From an uncultured Cytophaga sp. (GTDB lineage Bacteria; Bacteroidota; Bacteroidia; Cytophagales; Cytophagaceae): DNA of 50,567 nucleotides. The stretch is taken from positions 1-50,567 of the forward strand of contig NZ_CALMGQ010000062.1 of NCBI RefSeq assembly GCF_937863595.1. The letters run 5' to 3'. Positions 28,004 to 36,043 of this stretch are shown here, piece by piece (the first letter of the stretch is position 1; each line of letters begins with the position of its first letter). The notes under the pieces are model-generated. The model ran no database searches, was not told the DNA's origin, and saw only the letters and a program-made list of their open reading frames with translations. A program made the translations under genes and the position numbers.

Positions 28004-28363
28004 TTATTTTGTAGTTTTATAATCATCAAAATTTATTTCTATTTTTTTAAATCGTACATCTTCTAATAATAATAGATTTATAGTGCCAAGACAATCTTGA
28101 TTATCTTCTGCATGAATGAATGCAAATCCCCAGGTATCTTTTGATAGTGTAAAATTTCCAGCAGTAGAATGTATCGTATAGGTGAATGTATCATTCATCC
28201 ATATATCTGAATGGCCCATTATTTTAGGTTCTATGCTTTTTAAAGCATACAATAAATCGCTTGTGAATGATTCATCGTCAACACCACTTATAAACTCCAG
28301 CAAAAGTATTGCAGATCCATAGCCTGGTCGGTAGTGATACTTATATGGACCAATGTGTGTCAT
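28004..28363 (-). CDS. small protein of unknown function, paralogue of 26987-27334
   Basis: A 119-residue soluble protein starting at a clear ATG (28361-28363). It is a paralogue of the gene two places downstream. Conserved positions are GPYKYHYRP, LEFISGVDDES, FTLSKDTWG, EDNQDC and EDVRFKKIE. No motif that would give a function. It is the first gene of the unit, with a hairpin upstream. Confidence 0.65.
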   Translation of the reverse strand: MTHIGPYKYHYRPGYGSAILLLEFISGVDDESFTSDLLYALKSIEPKIMGHSDIWMNDTFTYTIHSTAGNFTLSKDTWGFAFIHAEDNQDCLGTINLLLLEDVRFKKIEINFDDYKTTK

Positions 28364-28374
28364 AAAAAATCTAA

Positions 28375-28420
28375 CTCATACAATATATGTATACCTGACG
28401 ATATATATATATTGTATGAG
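28375..28420 (-). terminator. AT-rich hairpin after the hydroxylase gene
   Basis: Arms CTCATACAATATATGTAT (28375-28392) and its complement (28403-28420) pair with one mismatch. On the minus strand a T-rich stretch follows. It separates the fatty-acid hydroxylase gene from the next unit. Confidence 0.6.
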
Positions 28421-28448
28421 TACCATTCGTTAGTTGGATTCAAACGGA

Positions 28449-29171
28449 TTATTCTTTATGTACATCTTTAAACTTCAACATATCTATTAAACGTTGTTCC
28501 TTTTCAGCATCAAACCCACATGTGGATGTGAATTCTTTGGGGTTATCATATGTTCCAAATAACATGTCCCACCATACAATATCACCATAATTGTTTGTGT
28601 GTTTATTATATTCATGATGGATTCGATGCATTTCTGGTCGTTGAAAAATGTATCCAATCCATTGGGGTGTTTTAACATTTGTGTGATAGAAAAATTCTCC
28701 AAGTGCTGTAAATAATGTATATGTAGCGCCTGCTTCAAGACTTAATCCAAGAAATGAATATACCAATAAAGCTCCAATCAATGAATTGACTGTCATCTCT
28801 AGTGGATGTTTGTAAAATGAAGTAATTACTTCTAAGCGTTGGGGACTGTGATGTATTTGATGAAAGTGAGTCCATAAAAAATCGATTTTATGTCTCCATC
28901 TGTGCCACCAATAAAATATAAATGTTGCAATGAAATAGGCTATCATTCCTCCAATAAAAGGATTTACCTCATTCGATAAATGAAAAAGAGAAAAGCTGGA
29001 AAACCATTTCTCCCAAGTATAACCCGCAAAAATTACAATGCCTAATTGTATAAAATTGACAGCCATTACTCGAATAGTCCATGTAGGCACTTCGGGTAAT
29101 TTCCATCCTGGGATTAAACGCTCCAAAAGGAAGCAACATCCAAACACAACGAAAATAATTATTAAAGTCAT
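28449..29171 (-). CDS. sterol desaturase / fatty acid hydroxylase family protein
   Basis: A 240-residue integral membrane protein with a di-iron histidine cluster: HRWRH (about 90), HFHQIHH (about 102-108), and the later HRIHHEYNKH (about 180). Four to five hydrophobic segments surround them. Members hydroxylate lipid substrates with O2; in a gliding bacterium a sphingolipid, ornithine lipid or carotenoid could be the target, which the sequence does not decide. The gene starts 13 nt after the upstream gene's stop, so the two are probably co-transcribed. Confidence 0.88.
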   Translation of the reverse strand: MTLIIIFVVFGCCFLLERLIPGWKLPEVPTWTIRVMAVNFIQLGIVIFAGYTWEKWFSSFSLFHLSNEVNPFIGGMIAYFIATFIFYWWHRWRHKIDFLWTHFHQIHHSPQRLEVITSFYKHPLEMTVNSLIGALLVYSFLGLSLEAGATYTLFTALGEFFYHTNVKTPQWIGYIFQRPEMHRIHHEYNKHTNNYGDIVWWDMLFGTYDNPKEFTSTCGFDAEKEQRLIDMLKFKDVHKE

Positions 29172-29184
29172 GAGATAATTTTTT

Positions 29185-29685
29185 TTATCTTAACGTAGCA
29201 GTATGCGACTTGCCTAATACGTACACTTTCGGCTTAATAAGATATGGAATAACCCCAACCGCTAATATTCCTGCACCTATTCCAAGATAGGCTCCAGTTG
29301 AGCCACCGCTATTGTCTGCTAAAGCGCTAGAGCTAGCCATTGTATAAGCACCTGCAATAATAAACACGCCTCCAATTGCTCTTGTGATGTTGTGTAAAGT
29401 TGTAGCTTTTTGAATCGATTCAATATCGCTAACAAAAACTTCTTTAATGGGCTTTACTTCATCTTCATCCGGTAAATAAAAAACAATCCCAGATGCATTG
29501 ATATTTTGAATTTTTACTTTTTCATAATCACTATCACCTACAGCCTTATACCGAAAGGTATCTCCAATTTTAAACACCTTTACTTTACCTGTAAGCGTAT
29601 CTTTTAGTTCTAATTGCTTTTGACCAAAAACAGATATTGTTGCACTGCACAAAATGAGTGCGAAAATGAGTTGTAGTTTTTTCAT
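29185..29685 (-). CDS. exported small membrane protein of unknown function
   Basis: A 166-residue protein with a signal peptide (MKKLQLIFALILCSATISVFG). A beta-rich domain comes first (KVFKIGDTFRYKAVGDSDYEKVKIQ). A Gly/Ala-rich membrane region of two segments follows (about 100-118 and 130-148, with GGSTGAYLGIGAGILAVGV). This layout is common in small Bacteroidota envelope proteins with no known function. It lies ahead of the hydroxylase gene in the same direction. Confidence 0.6.
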   Translation of the reverse strand: MKKLQLIFALILCSATISVFGQKQLELKDTLTGKVKVFKIGDTFRYKAVGDSDYEKVKIQNINASGIVFYLPDEDEVKPIKEVFVSDIESIQKATTLHNITRAIGGVFIIAGAYTMASSSALADNSGGSTGAYLGIGAGILAVGVIPYLIKPKVYVLGKSHTATLR

Positions 29686-29694
29686 AAATTTTGA

Positions 29695-29870
29695 AAAGTA
29701 TGGAGGAAGTATGAAGTACGGAGTATCGAATGCTAAGTACCAAATGTGAATTATTTATTTGTATATCAATACATTAAATATGGTCTGTGCGTCACAGACC
29801 ATATTTAATGTCATCTGCATGTGCCGTCTTTGTACTCTGTACTTCGTACTCAATACTATTTTGCATTTGG
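29695..29870. repeat. Paired heptad arrays (AAAGTAC family) around a terminator
   Basis: Left array 29695-29747 has units such as GAAGTAC, GGAGTAT and TAAGTAC; the right array 29829-29870 has the inverse units TTTGTAC, TCTGTAC and TTCGTAC. They lie at the two edges of the spacer between the 29185-29685 gene (10 nt from its ATG) and the ABC gene (7 nt from its stop), with the terminator at 29772-29810 in the middle. Confidence 0.75.
29772..29810 (-). terminator. ABC exporter terminator
   Basis: A perfect 18-bp stem (arms 29772-29789 and 29793-29810, core ATATGGTCTGTG) with a 3-nt loop, placed after the minus-strand ABC gene. Confidence 0.8.
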
Positions 29871-29876
29871 CAAAAA

Positions 29877-31661
29877 TCAAACGGGCTGGTGCAATTGCAT
29901 CATATAAATGTTCTTATAAATGCCATCCAGTTGAATCAGCTCATTGTGCGAACCACTTTGAACAATCTGTCCATCTTCTAATACGATAATTTTGTCGGCA
30001 AGTTTTACCGATGATACTCTATGAGAAATTATTATGGTACTGCGGTCGCCCAAAACCTCTTTTAAATTGGTTAAAATGGTGTCCTCAGTCTTAGTATCAA
30101 CTGCTGATAAACAATCATCCAGAATAAATAAACGAGGGTTGCGAATAAATGCACGCGCCAACGATAAACGTTGTTTTTGTCCACCCGATAAGGTAATCCC
30201 ACGTTCTCCTAAAATAGTATCCAATCCTAAAGGGAATTGTTGAATTGAAGTGTATAGGTCCGCAAAGGTAGCTGCTTCAATAATTTGCTCTTCGCTAACA
30301 TTGTCAAAGCCGAAGGCAATATTATTACGAATGGTATCTGAAAATAAAAATACATCTTGTGGTACAAAGCCAATCTGACTTCTCAGGTATTGAAGATTAT
30401 AATCCTTTATATTAATCCCATCAATGCTAATGGCGCCTGTAGTTGTATCGTATAATCGACATAACAAGGACGCAATGGTTGATTTACCCGAGCCAGTGTT
30501 TCCTATGATGGCTATCGTTTGTCCGGGTAATACATTGAAACTAATATTTCGAGCACCTTCAATCCCCGTGTCTGGGTATTTAAATGAAACGTCTTTAAAT
30601 TCAATTGCACCAGTTATTGGAGTCGTTAATTCTTTCCCTTTAATAAGCGTATTCTTTTCATCTAAAAATTGATTGATACGTCCTTGAGATACCTCTGCGC
30701 GTTTAATCATCACCGTTATCCAGCCTAAGGATGTAACTGGCCAAGCCAATTTATTTAGATAGAAAATGAATTCAGCAATATTACCTGTAGTAATTCCATC
30801 TTTAGAAATTGCTTTTGTTCCTCCAATCCAAATAATAAAAATAATGGATGCACCAATCAATGAAACCATTAAAGGGAAAAACAGTGCATTGATTTGTGTT
30901 AAGCGGATAGACTTGTCTTTATAGCCGTTGCTTTGGTCATTGAACTGACTGCTCATAGCTGCTTCTCTGCCAAATGATTTTACAACACGTATACCTGAAA
31001 AAGTTTCTTGAACCAAGGATGACAAATTGGACATGCTGCGTTGTATCTGCTCCGAATGTTTGGTAATAATGCTTTGTACGGTATAAATACTGATTACTAA
31101 AAAGGGTAGGGGTATTAGTGTATATAAGGTTAGCTCCACATTCACCGAAATCATAAGCGGTATGGTTACACTAAATATTGCAAATAAGTTTATGCCATAC
31201 ATAATCGCAGGGCCTAGATAATTTCGAACTTGATTTACATCTTCAGAAATGCGATTCATGATATCGCCTGTGTTATTTCTTTTGTAGAAACTTACTGGTA
31301 AAACTTGATAATGATGATAGATTTCGTTCTTCAAATCATATTCAATTCTTCTTGAAGTTCCAATGATAATTTTTCGTTGGAAATACAGAAAAATGCCACT
31401 GAATATGGTTAATCCCAATATTTTTAATACCAAAAATGTTACTTCTTTTCCAAATTCAGTTTGTAAATGTTCTTTTTCTACACCTGTTGCACTTTTGAGG
31501 ATTGGCAGTGATTGTTCTAAATAATCAATGGTTTCCCGAATAACTGGTCCTTGATAACTTCCAAAGAAGTTATTTAAGAAAACAAATAAGATACCTGTAA
31601 GTAGATAATATTTATATTGAACTAAGTATTTATTGAGATGACTTAATGCCCTTTTTTTCAC
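29877..31661 (-). CDS. ABC transporter, fused permease and ATP-binding protein
   Basis: A 594-residue exporter of the MsbA/MDR half-transporter type: six membrane helices in residues 15-325, then an ATPase domain with Walker A GNTGSGKST (387-395), signature LSGGQ (491-495), Walker B LFILDD (511-516) and switch His in ISHRVSS. The catalytic Glu after Walker B is Asp (LDDCLSAVD), as in one half of some heterodimeric exporters, so this half may need a partner. I see no partner gene in the window. The start codon is GTG. It is divergent from nusB. Confidence 0.9.
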   Translation of the reverse strand: MKKRALSHLNKYLVQYKYYLLTGILFVFLNNFFGSYQGPVIRETIDYLEQSLPILKSATGVEKEHLQTEFGKEVTFLVLKILGLTIFSGIFLYFQRKIIIGTSRRIEYDLKNEIYHHYQVLPVSFYKRNNTGDIMNRISEDVNQVRNYLGPAIMYGINLFAIFSVTIPLMISVNVELTLYTLIPLPFLVISIYTVQSIITKHSEQIQRSMSNLSSLVQETFSGIRVVKSFGREAAMSSQFNDQSNGYKDKSIRLTQINALFFPLMVSLIGASIIFIIWIGGTKAISKDGITTGNIAEFIFYLNKLAWPVTSLGWITVMIKRAEVSQGRINQFLDEKNTLIKGKELTTPITGAIEFKDVSFKYPDTGIEGARNISFNVLPGQTIAIIGNTGSGKSTIASLLCRLYDTTTGAISIDGINIKDYNLQYLRSQIGFVPQDVFLFSDTIRNNIAFGFDNVSEEQIIEAATFADLYTSIQQFPLGLDTILGERGITLSGGQKQRLSLARAFIRNPRLFILDDCLSAVDTKTEDTILTNLKEVLGDRSTIIISHRVSSVKLADKIIVLEDGQIVQSGSHNELIQLDGIYKNIYMMQLHQPV

Positions 31662-31691
31662 AATTATGTATGTTTCTGTACTATTTTCAAT

Positions 31692-31722
31692 TGGAATACT
31701 CTTGTAAAAGGAGTACCTTTGA
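31692..31722 (+). promoter_or_regulatory. nusB promoter
   Basis: TTG at 31692-31694 and TACCTTTG at 31715-31722 with exactly 20 nt between, the Bacteroidota promoter pattern. The nusB ATG lies about 110 nt downstream, giving a fairly long leader. Confidence 0.65.
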
Positions 31723-31834
31723 AATTCAATACAAAGTAAGAAATTTCTGTTTGTTATGTTTCAAGAAACAAAAATACTTATATACTAATTCCCAGAAAAT
31801 ACTTTGTAAACCAAAAAAATGTTCTTTATACGTT

Positions 31835-33004
31835 ATGCTGAATAGAAGAATTCTACGGATCAAGGTTATGCAATCTTTATATGCATTGTACCAAACAAAA
31901 GTTTCGAATTTTTACTTAGGATTGGATGAGATCTCAGAAGTATTTGCTCCTGATTTAATGTCTCCCGATGTTCAAGACATTCCATTTTTAGAATCTAGAA
32001 AAAAAGCAGCACATACGTTTTATGAATCGTTTTTTGAAAAAAACGATCTCTCCTATTTAGAGCAAGAACCCGATATACGCAAAGCCATTGTTGAAGCCAT
32101 TAATCATTATGATAATGCGCATACCAAAGACATTACACATTTTAAAAACATGCTACTTGAAGATGTAGAGCGTGTTGAAAATATGTATAAATTGGTTTTA
32201 TTTAGTGTTACACGTTTTATGTCTATTGCGGAAGCAGACGCTACAGAAGGTATACACTCTGTTGTGAAGAGTGAGATACCGGAATATTTTTATAAACTGA
32301 AGAAAAACCCTGTTTTATTAGCGATCGAAAGCAATAAATCCTTGAGAAGTTTTGTTGAAAAGCATAAATTAAATCCTCCTGTAGATCTCTTAAAAGTTGT
32401 TTACAAGAAAAAAATAAAACAAGATCCGTTATACATCGAATATCAAAAATTTCCAGAATCTTCATTTGAAAAAGATAAAGAAATTGTGTTGCACTTAATC
32501 AAAACGTATTTGTTCAAAAACGAACAACTCGATTCGTATTGGGAAGATTTGGATTATAATTGGACAGAAAATGATGAAGCGATCCGTAGTCTTACATTGA
32601 AGGCTGCAAAAGGTATACAAGAAACTACCGACGAGAATTACGAGCTGCCTTCCTTATCTCCAAACTGGGAAGATGACAAGGCATTTATGTTGGATTTATA
32701 TAAAGAATCTGCTGCCTTTGACGCCGAAGCAGAAAAATTGATTACAGAAAAAGTTCAAAATTGGGACATCGAACGATTGGCCTTTACGGATCGTATTATC
32801 CTTAAAATGGCGCTTACAGAGATGGTTAAATTCCCGAATATACCTGTTAAAGTAACCATTAATGAGTATATTGAAGTATCAAAATCGTATAGTACTCCTA
32901 AAAGTAAACAGTTTGTAAATGGTTTGTTAGATACCATTTCTATTGACTTACAAAAATCAGGTGTGATTTTGAAAAGTGGTAGAGGTTTGATGGATAATAA
33001 GTAG
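31835..33004 (+). CDS. nusB: transcription antitermination factor NusB
   Basis: A 389-residue NusB. The RNA-binding start motif NRRILRIKVMQSLYALYQ opens the protein and the conserved C-terminal part (DRIILKMALTEMVKFPNIPVKVTINEYIEVSKSYSTPKSKQFVNGLLDTI) closes it. In between is a long lysine-rich insertion of about 200 residues that E. coli NusB (139 residues) lacks; long forms are usual in Bacteroidota. NusB with NusE binds boxA RNA in rRNA antitermination. ATG 31835 was chosen because the frame upstream has no conserved residues. It heads the nusB-ytxH-...-coaE run. Confidence 0.9.
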   Translation: MLNRRILRIKVMQSLYALYQTKVSNFYLGLDEISEVFAPDLMSPDVQDIPFLESRKKAAHTFYESFFEKNDLSYLEQEPDIRKAIVEAINHYDNAHTKDITHFKNMLLEDVERVENMYKLVLFSVTRFMSIAEADATEGIHSVVKSEIPEYFYKLKKNPVLLAIESNKSLRSFVEKHKLNPPVDLLKVVYKKKIKQDPLYIEYQKFPESSFEKDKEIVLHLIKTYLFKNEQLDSYWEDLDYNWTENDEAIRSLTLKAAKGIQETTDENYELPSLSPNWEDDKAFMLDLYKESAAFDAEAEKLITEKVQNWDIERLAFTDRIILKMALTEMVKFPNIPVKVTINEYIEVSKSYSTPKSKQFVNGLLDTISIDLQKSGVILKSGRGLMDNK

Positions 33005-33203
33005 GAAGTATAGAGTACTGATTATCGAGTAAAAGTACTATGTACTATGTGCAAAGTACTTTGTACATAGTACATAGTACAAAAAGACTTCTGCAACTCT
33101 TTCTATCGCATACAGAACGGAATTCAGAAACGGTTCAATCATTGACAATTGTAACATCCAAAAATAAACAGATACTTTGTACTCAGTACTCTATACTTCT
33201 TAC
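33005..33203. repeat. Paired heptad arrays (AAAGTAC family) between nusB and the ytxH-like gene
   Basis: The left array (33005-33082, about eleven units) begins with the base after the nusB stop. The right array (33174-33203) ends 1 nt before the ATG of the next gene. A 17-bp segment (33005-33021) is perfectly complementary to 33183-33199. The ytxH-like leader and its ribosome binding region therefore lie in repeat DNA. Confidence 0.8.
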
Positions 33204-33204
33204 C

Positions 33205-33495
33205 ATGGCTTCAGACAACAACTACTCCACCTTAACTACCCTCATTATTGGCATAGCGGCTGGTGCTGTATTGGGTATTTTGTTTGCACCCGATAAGGGT
33301 TCAAATACGCGTGCGCGGTTGAAGTTTAAATTGGCTCGTTATAAAGAACAATTGAAAGATATATTGGAAGAGATAGAAACCAGCAAAGATGCAATTGTGG
33401 ATTCAGAGACGTTTTCCGATACCAAAGAAACCGCAGAAGAATTGGTTTCTGAAATTGAAAGTTTAATTAAAAAAATACAATCAGGAAAAGCCTGA
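33205..33495 (+). CDS. YtxH domain membrane protein
   Basis: A 96-residue protein: one membrane segment (about 9-30, LIIGIAAGAVLGILFAPDKG) ending in the APxxG motif of the YtxH family, followed by a charged helical tail. YtxH-type proteins are small envelope proteins linked to stress, with no proven mechanism. The longer reading frame from 33040 crosses the repeat arrays, so the ATG at 33205 is taken. The next gene starts 1 nt after the stop. Confidence 0.8.
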   Translation: MASDNNYSTLTTLIIGIAAGAVLGILFAPDKGSNTRARLKFKLARYKEQLKDILEEIETSKDAIVDSETFSDTKETAEELVSEIESLIKKIQSGKA

Positions 33496-33496
33496 A

Positions 33497-34360
33497 ATGA
33501 AAACAAACATATTTTTATATCCAGGAAATGGCATCGGTCCAGAGTTGTTTGAATCTCTTCAAACATTCTTTCATTTATTTGATGATATTATTGAATTACA
33601 TTATTTAAATTCTTTTCAAGATTTATGGGGTTTAAATAAACCGTACTCTGTATTGTGTGGTCCATTTGAATCTCAAAACCAACAAACAGAAGCTTTTTTA
33701 GCATTAAAGCCCTTTTATGCACTAACACATATCCCTCATGAAGCAAGAGATGCTACACGTATTTTGGCTGTGCCCATTTTAGAGAATCAAATGCTTACAG
33801 GTGTATTAAAGGATAGTTCTGTAATGAAGTCTTGCTTTAAATTGGACGAGAGAATAGTGATGGTGCAGCAATATCAAGAGCAACCCCAAATATGGGAGAA
33901 TACCATGAAGGCATGGACTAAACTAGCATTTACCAATTATCAATCGCGTTTTGAAGATGCCAATATCGTATCGTTCATTAAACACGGCAAGTATAAAAAT
34001 AGCAATCAAATTGTTACCTCTTTTGAGGGGGCAAACGTATTAAATGCCCTGTATGCCTCGGTTTATAATGCCTTAAATCGTTCTCATACCAAAATACAAG
34101 TTGATGGCGGTAGTATTTACGTGCCCTTACATGGTCATGCACCCGATATCGTAGGCATGGGTATAGCAAATCCCTATGCCTTGCTTATGGCATTTTGCAA
34201 TTTATTATCTGATATTGGTCATGTAAATTTGTCTCAACGTATTGAAAATCAAATAGTAAATGCCTATTATGAAAATCGGAGCCAAACAACACCAGATCAG
34301 CGTGGGGTATTAAATACCGAAAAGTATATGTCTATGTTAATAGATTATATAAATTTGTAA
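33497..34360 (+). CDS. degenerate isocitrate/isopropylmalate dehydrogenase-like protein
   Basis: A 287-residue protein with both ends of the beta-decarboxylating dehydrogenase family: YPGNGIGPEL at 8-17 (family GDGIGPEV) and VPLHGHAPDIVGMGIANPYALLMAFCNLL at about 213-241 (family PVHGSAPDIAGKGIANP). The middle is shortened by about 60 residues. I cannot find the metal-binding NxFGDxxSD block, and HGSAPD has become HGHAPD. So it probably does not decarboxylate isocitrate; it could be a regulatory pseudo-enzyme or act on another substrate. It is tightly coupled to the ytxH-like gene. Confidence 0.7.
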   Translation: MKTNIFLYPGNGIGPELFESLQTFFHLFDDIIELHYLNSFQDLWGLNKPYSVLCGPFESQNQQTEAFLALKPFYALTHIPHEARDATRILAVPILENQMLTGVLKDSSVMKSCFKLDERIVMVQQYQEQPQIWENTMKAWTKLAFTNYQSRFEDANIVSFIKHGKYKNSNQIVTSFEGANVLNALYASVYNALNRSHTKIQVDGGSIYVPLHGHAPDIVGMGIANPYALLMAFCNLLSDIGHVNLSQRIENQIVNAYYENRSQTTPDQRGVLNTEKYMSMLIDYINL

Positions 34361-34413
34361 ATAGGAGATAAGCAATTTTAATTAAATTCGTAAAATATAA
34401 AATAAATGAATCT

Positions 34414-34896
34414 ATGAAACGTATTGTAATTTATGCTTTAATGATTTCGGGTGCATCTTTAGTATTTTCTTGTGATGGGAAAAAAGATGAAGAAGCTGCG
34501 GTAACTCAAACGGAAGGTACAACGGGCGTTCAAGAATTAAAGCAAACGACTTTAGCATTTGTTGAGTCTGAACATGAGTTTGGAGATATCAATGAAGGAG
34601 AATTTGGAAAACATGAATTCGTTTTCAAAAATACGGGTACAGAACCATTGTATGTTAGAGACGCAAAAGCTTCTTGTGGTTGTACAACTCCAGAATGGAC
34701 AAAAGACACCATTCCTGTTGGTGGCGAAGGTAAAATTTTAGTGCAATTTAATAGCAGCGGCAGGCCGGGTGATTTCCATAAAACAGTTACTGTTTTAGCT
34801 AATACAGAACCTGAAGCAACTGTTATTACAATTACAGGACATGTAATTGCAAAAGAGAAAGATATCTCTGGTCCTTATATCAAAGATGCGAATTAA
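34414..34896 (+). CDS. DUF1573 domain lipoprotein
   Basis: A 160-residue protein with a lipoprotein signal (lipobox LVFSC, Cys20), an acidic linker, and a DUF1573 domain: AFVESEHEFGDINEGEFGKHEFVFKNTG, then ASCGCTTPEWTKDTIPVGGEGKI and FNSSGRPGDFHKTVTVLAN. The fold is immunoglobulin-like and the SCGCT motif is characteristic. Function unknown. It is next to yajC, an order that I know from many Bacteroidota genomes. Confidence 0.9.
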   Translation: MKRIVIYALMISGASLVFSCDGKKDEEAAVTQTEGTTGVQELKQTTLAFVESEHEFGDINEGEFGKHEFVFKNTGTEPLYVRDAKASCGCTTPEWTKDTIPVGGEGKILVQFNSSGRPGDFHKTVTVLANTEPEATVITITGHVIAKEKDISGPYIKDAN

Positions 34897-34945
34897 TAGT
34901 ATCATCAGTTTTAATTTATAATTCAATTTCTAAATAAAAATAAAA

Positions 34946-35257
34946 ATGGCGAATGTTCAATTAATTTTATTACAAGCTCCAGGTGGTGCAGGTGGTGGTT
35001 ACATGCAATTTGGTTTAATTGCTTTAATGATTGGGGTATTTTATTTCTTCATGATTCGCCCACAACAAAAGAAAGCAAAAGATCAAGAAAAATTTCGTGC
35101 AGATTTGAAACCTGGTGATCGTATTCAAACGATAGGTGGACTTCATGGAACAATTGCAAGTCTTGAAGATGATGGAACAATTATATTAATTGTAGATCGT
35201 ATTCGTATGAAATTTGAAAAATCTGCTGTTCAAGGTATTTCTACTAAGGCAGAATAA
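34946..35257 (+). CDS. yajC: preprotein translocase subunit YajC
   Basis: A 103-residue protein with one membrane segment (about 20-40, FGLIALMIGVFYFFMIRPQQKK) and the conserved RPQQKKxKxxEKF, GDRIQTIGGLHGTIASLEDDGTI motifs. It is an accessory of the Sec-SecDF translocase in the inner membrane. A terminator follows. Confidence 0.95.
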   Translation: MANVQLILLQAPGGAGGGYMQFGLIALMIGVFYFFMIRPQQKKAKDQEKFRADLKPGDRIQTIGGLHGTIASLEDDGTIILIVDRIRMKFEKSAVQGISTKAE

Positions 35258-35276
35258 GTTTAACACATATTCGTTA

Positions 35277-35317
35277 AAACCTCCATTGTTTGTATTACTA
35301 CTTCATTGGAGGTTTTT
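35277..35317 (+). terminator. yajC terminator
   Basis: A stem of AAAACCTCCA (35277-35286) and its complement (35307-35316) followed by T residues, 20 nt after the yajC stop. It also shows that the TTG at 35306 is not the start of the next gene. Confidence 0.75.
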
Positions 35318-35335
35318 ATTTTAATATATCCCACA

Positions 35336-36040
35336 ATGCACATTTTGAAAGCCATCATTAGATTATTTAAACGAAAGTATGATTGGAAGGTAATGTTTTT
35401 ATGCCTAGTGGCTACGATTAGTATTTGGTTGTTAAATGCTATGAATAGATATCACTTGGCGGATGTGTATTACCCGATTGTTTTTAAATACGACCATCAA
35501 GAATTGATGTTGGATAGTGATGAGCAAAAAATGATTGAATTTCATGCCTATGGTTTGGGTTGGGATTTATTAAAGTTAAAGTTGAATTGGTTTGTAGATC
35601 CTATTGAGATAAATCTAAAATCTAAAAAGCGATATAAATACTTATTAACTTCGGATATTCGTCCGTACTTAGAAGATAAACTACCCGTAGTCGAAATTCG
35701 ATATTTTTCATCCGATACCATTTTTACGGGTTTAGATAAAGTCAAAAAAGAACGATTTAAAATTTATGTAGATCGCGATTATTCCTTTTTAGATGAGGAT
35801 TATAAAATTGATGGGAATATACGTATCAATCCAGAATACATTATAGCTACGGGACCAGCATCCATAATGGATACCATGTCCCATAAAATATTATTGAAGC
35901 TATCAGAAAAAAATATTTCTGATGCGTATAAGGAAACCATTTCAATTTCAAAATCTACGAATAGCCAAATAAAATACAACACAAATAAAGTGGAAGTATC
36001 TTTTAACGTAACCAAACATAAACGCCCTTTTACGGAATAA
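35336..36040 (+). CDS. YbbR/CdaR-like domain protein
   Basis: A 234-residue protein with one N-terminal membrane segment (about 18-36, KVMFLCLVATISIWLLNAM) and a beta-rich body with repeated YbbR-like units (IEFHAYGLGWDLLKLKL; IATGPASIMDTMSHKI, with the xxGPxSxI signature). YbbR/CdaR proteins in Firmicutes control a diadenylate cyclase; here no cyclase gene is next to it. The order yajC-ybbR-coaE is typical for Bacteroidota. ATG at 35336 chosen because a terminator precedes it. Confidence 0.78.
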   Translation: MHILKAIIRLFKRKYDWKVMFLCLVATISIWLLNAMNRYHLADVYYPIVFKYDHQELMLDSDEQKMIEFHAYGLGWDLLKLKLNWFVDPIEINLKSKKRYKYLLTSDIRPYLEDKLPVVEIRYFSSDTIFTGLDKVKKERFKIYVDRDYSFLDEDYKIDGNIRINPEYIIATGPASIMDTMSHKILLKLSEKNISDAYKETISISKSTNSQIKYNTNKVEVSFNVTKHKRPFTE

Positions 36041-36043
36041 TAT

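Noticed and set aside
31646..31834. N-terminal extension of nusB
   Set aside because: The frame is open but overlaps the divergent ABC gene start and the promoter box. The conserved NusB start motif begins at 31835.
33040..33204. N-terminal extension of the ytxH-like gene
   Set aside because: It translates the heptad arrays and the DNA between them; the YtxH membrane segment follows directly after the ATG at 33205.
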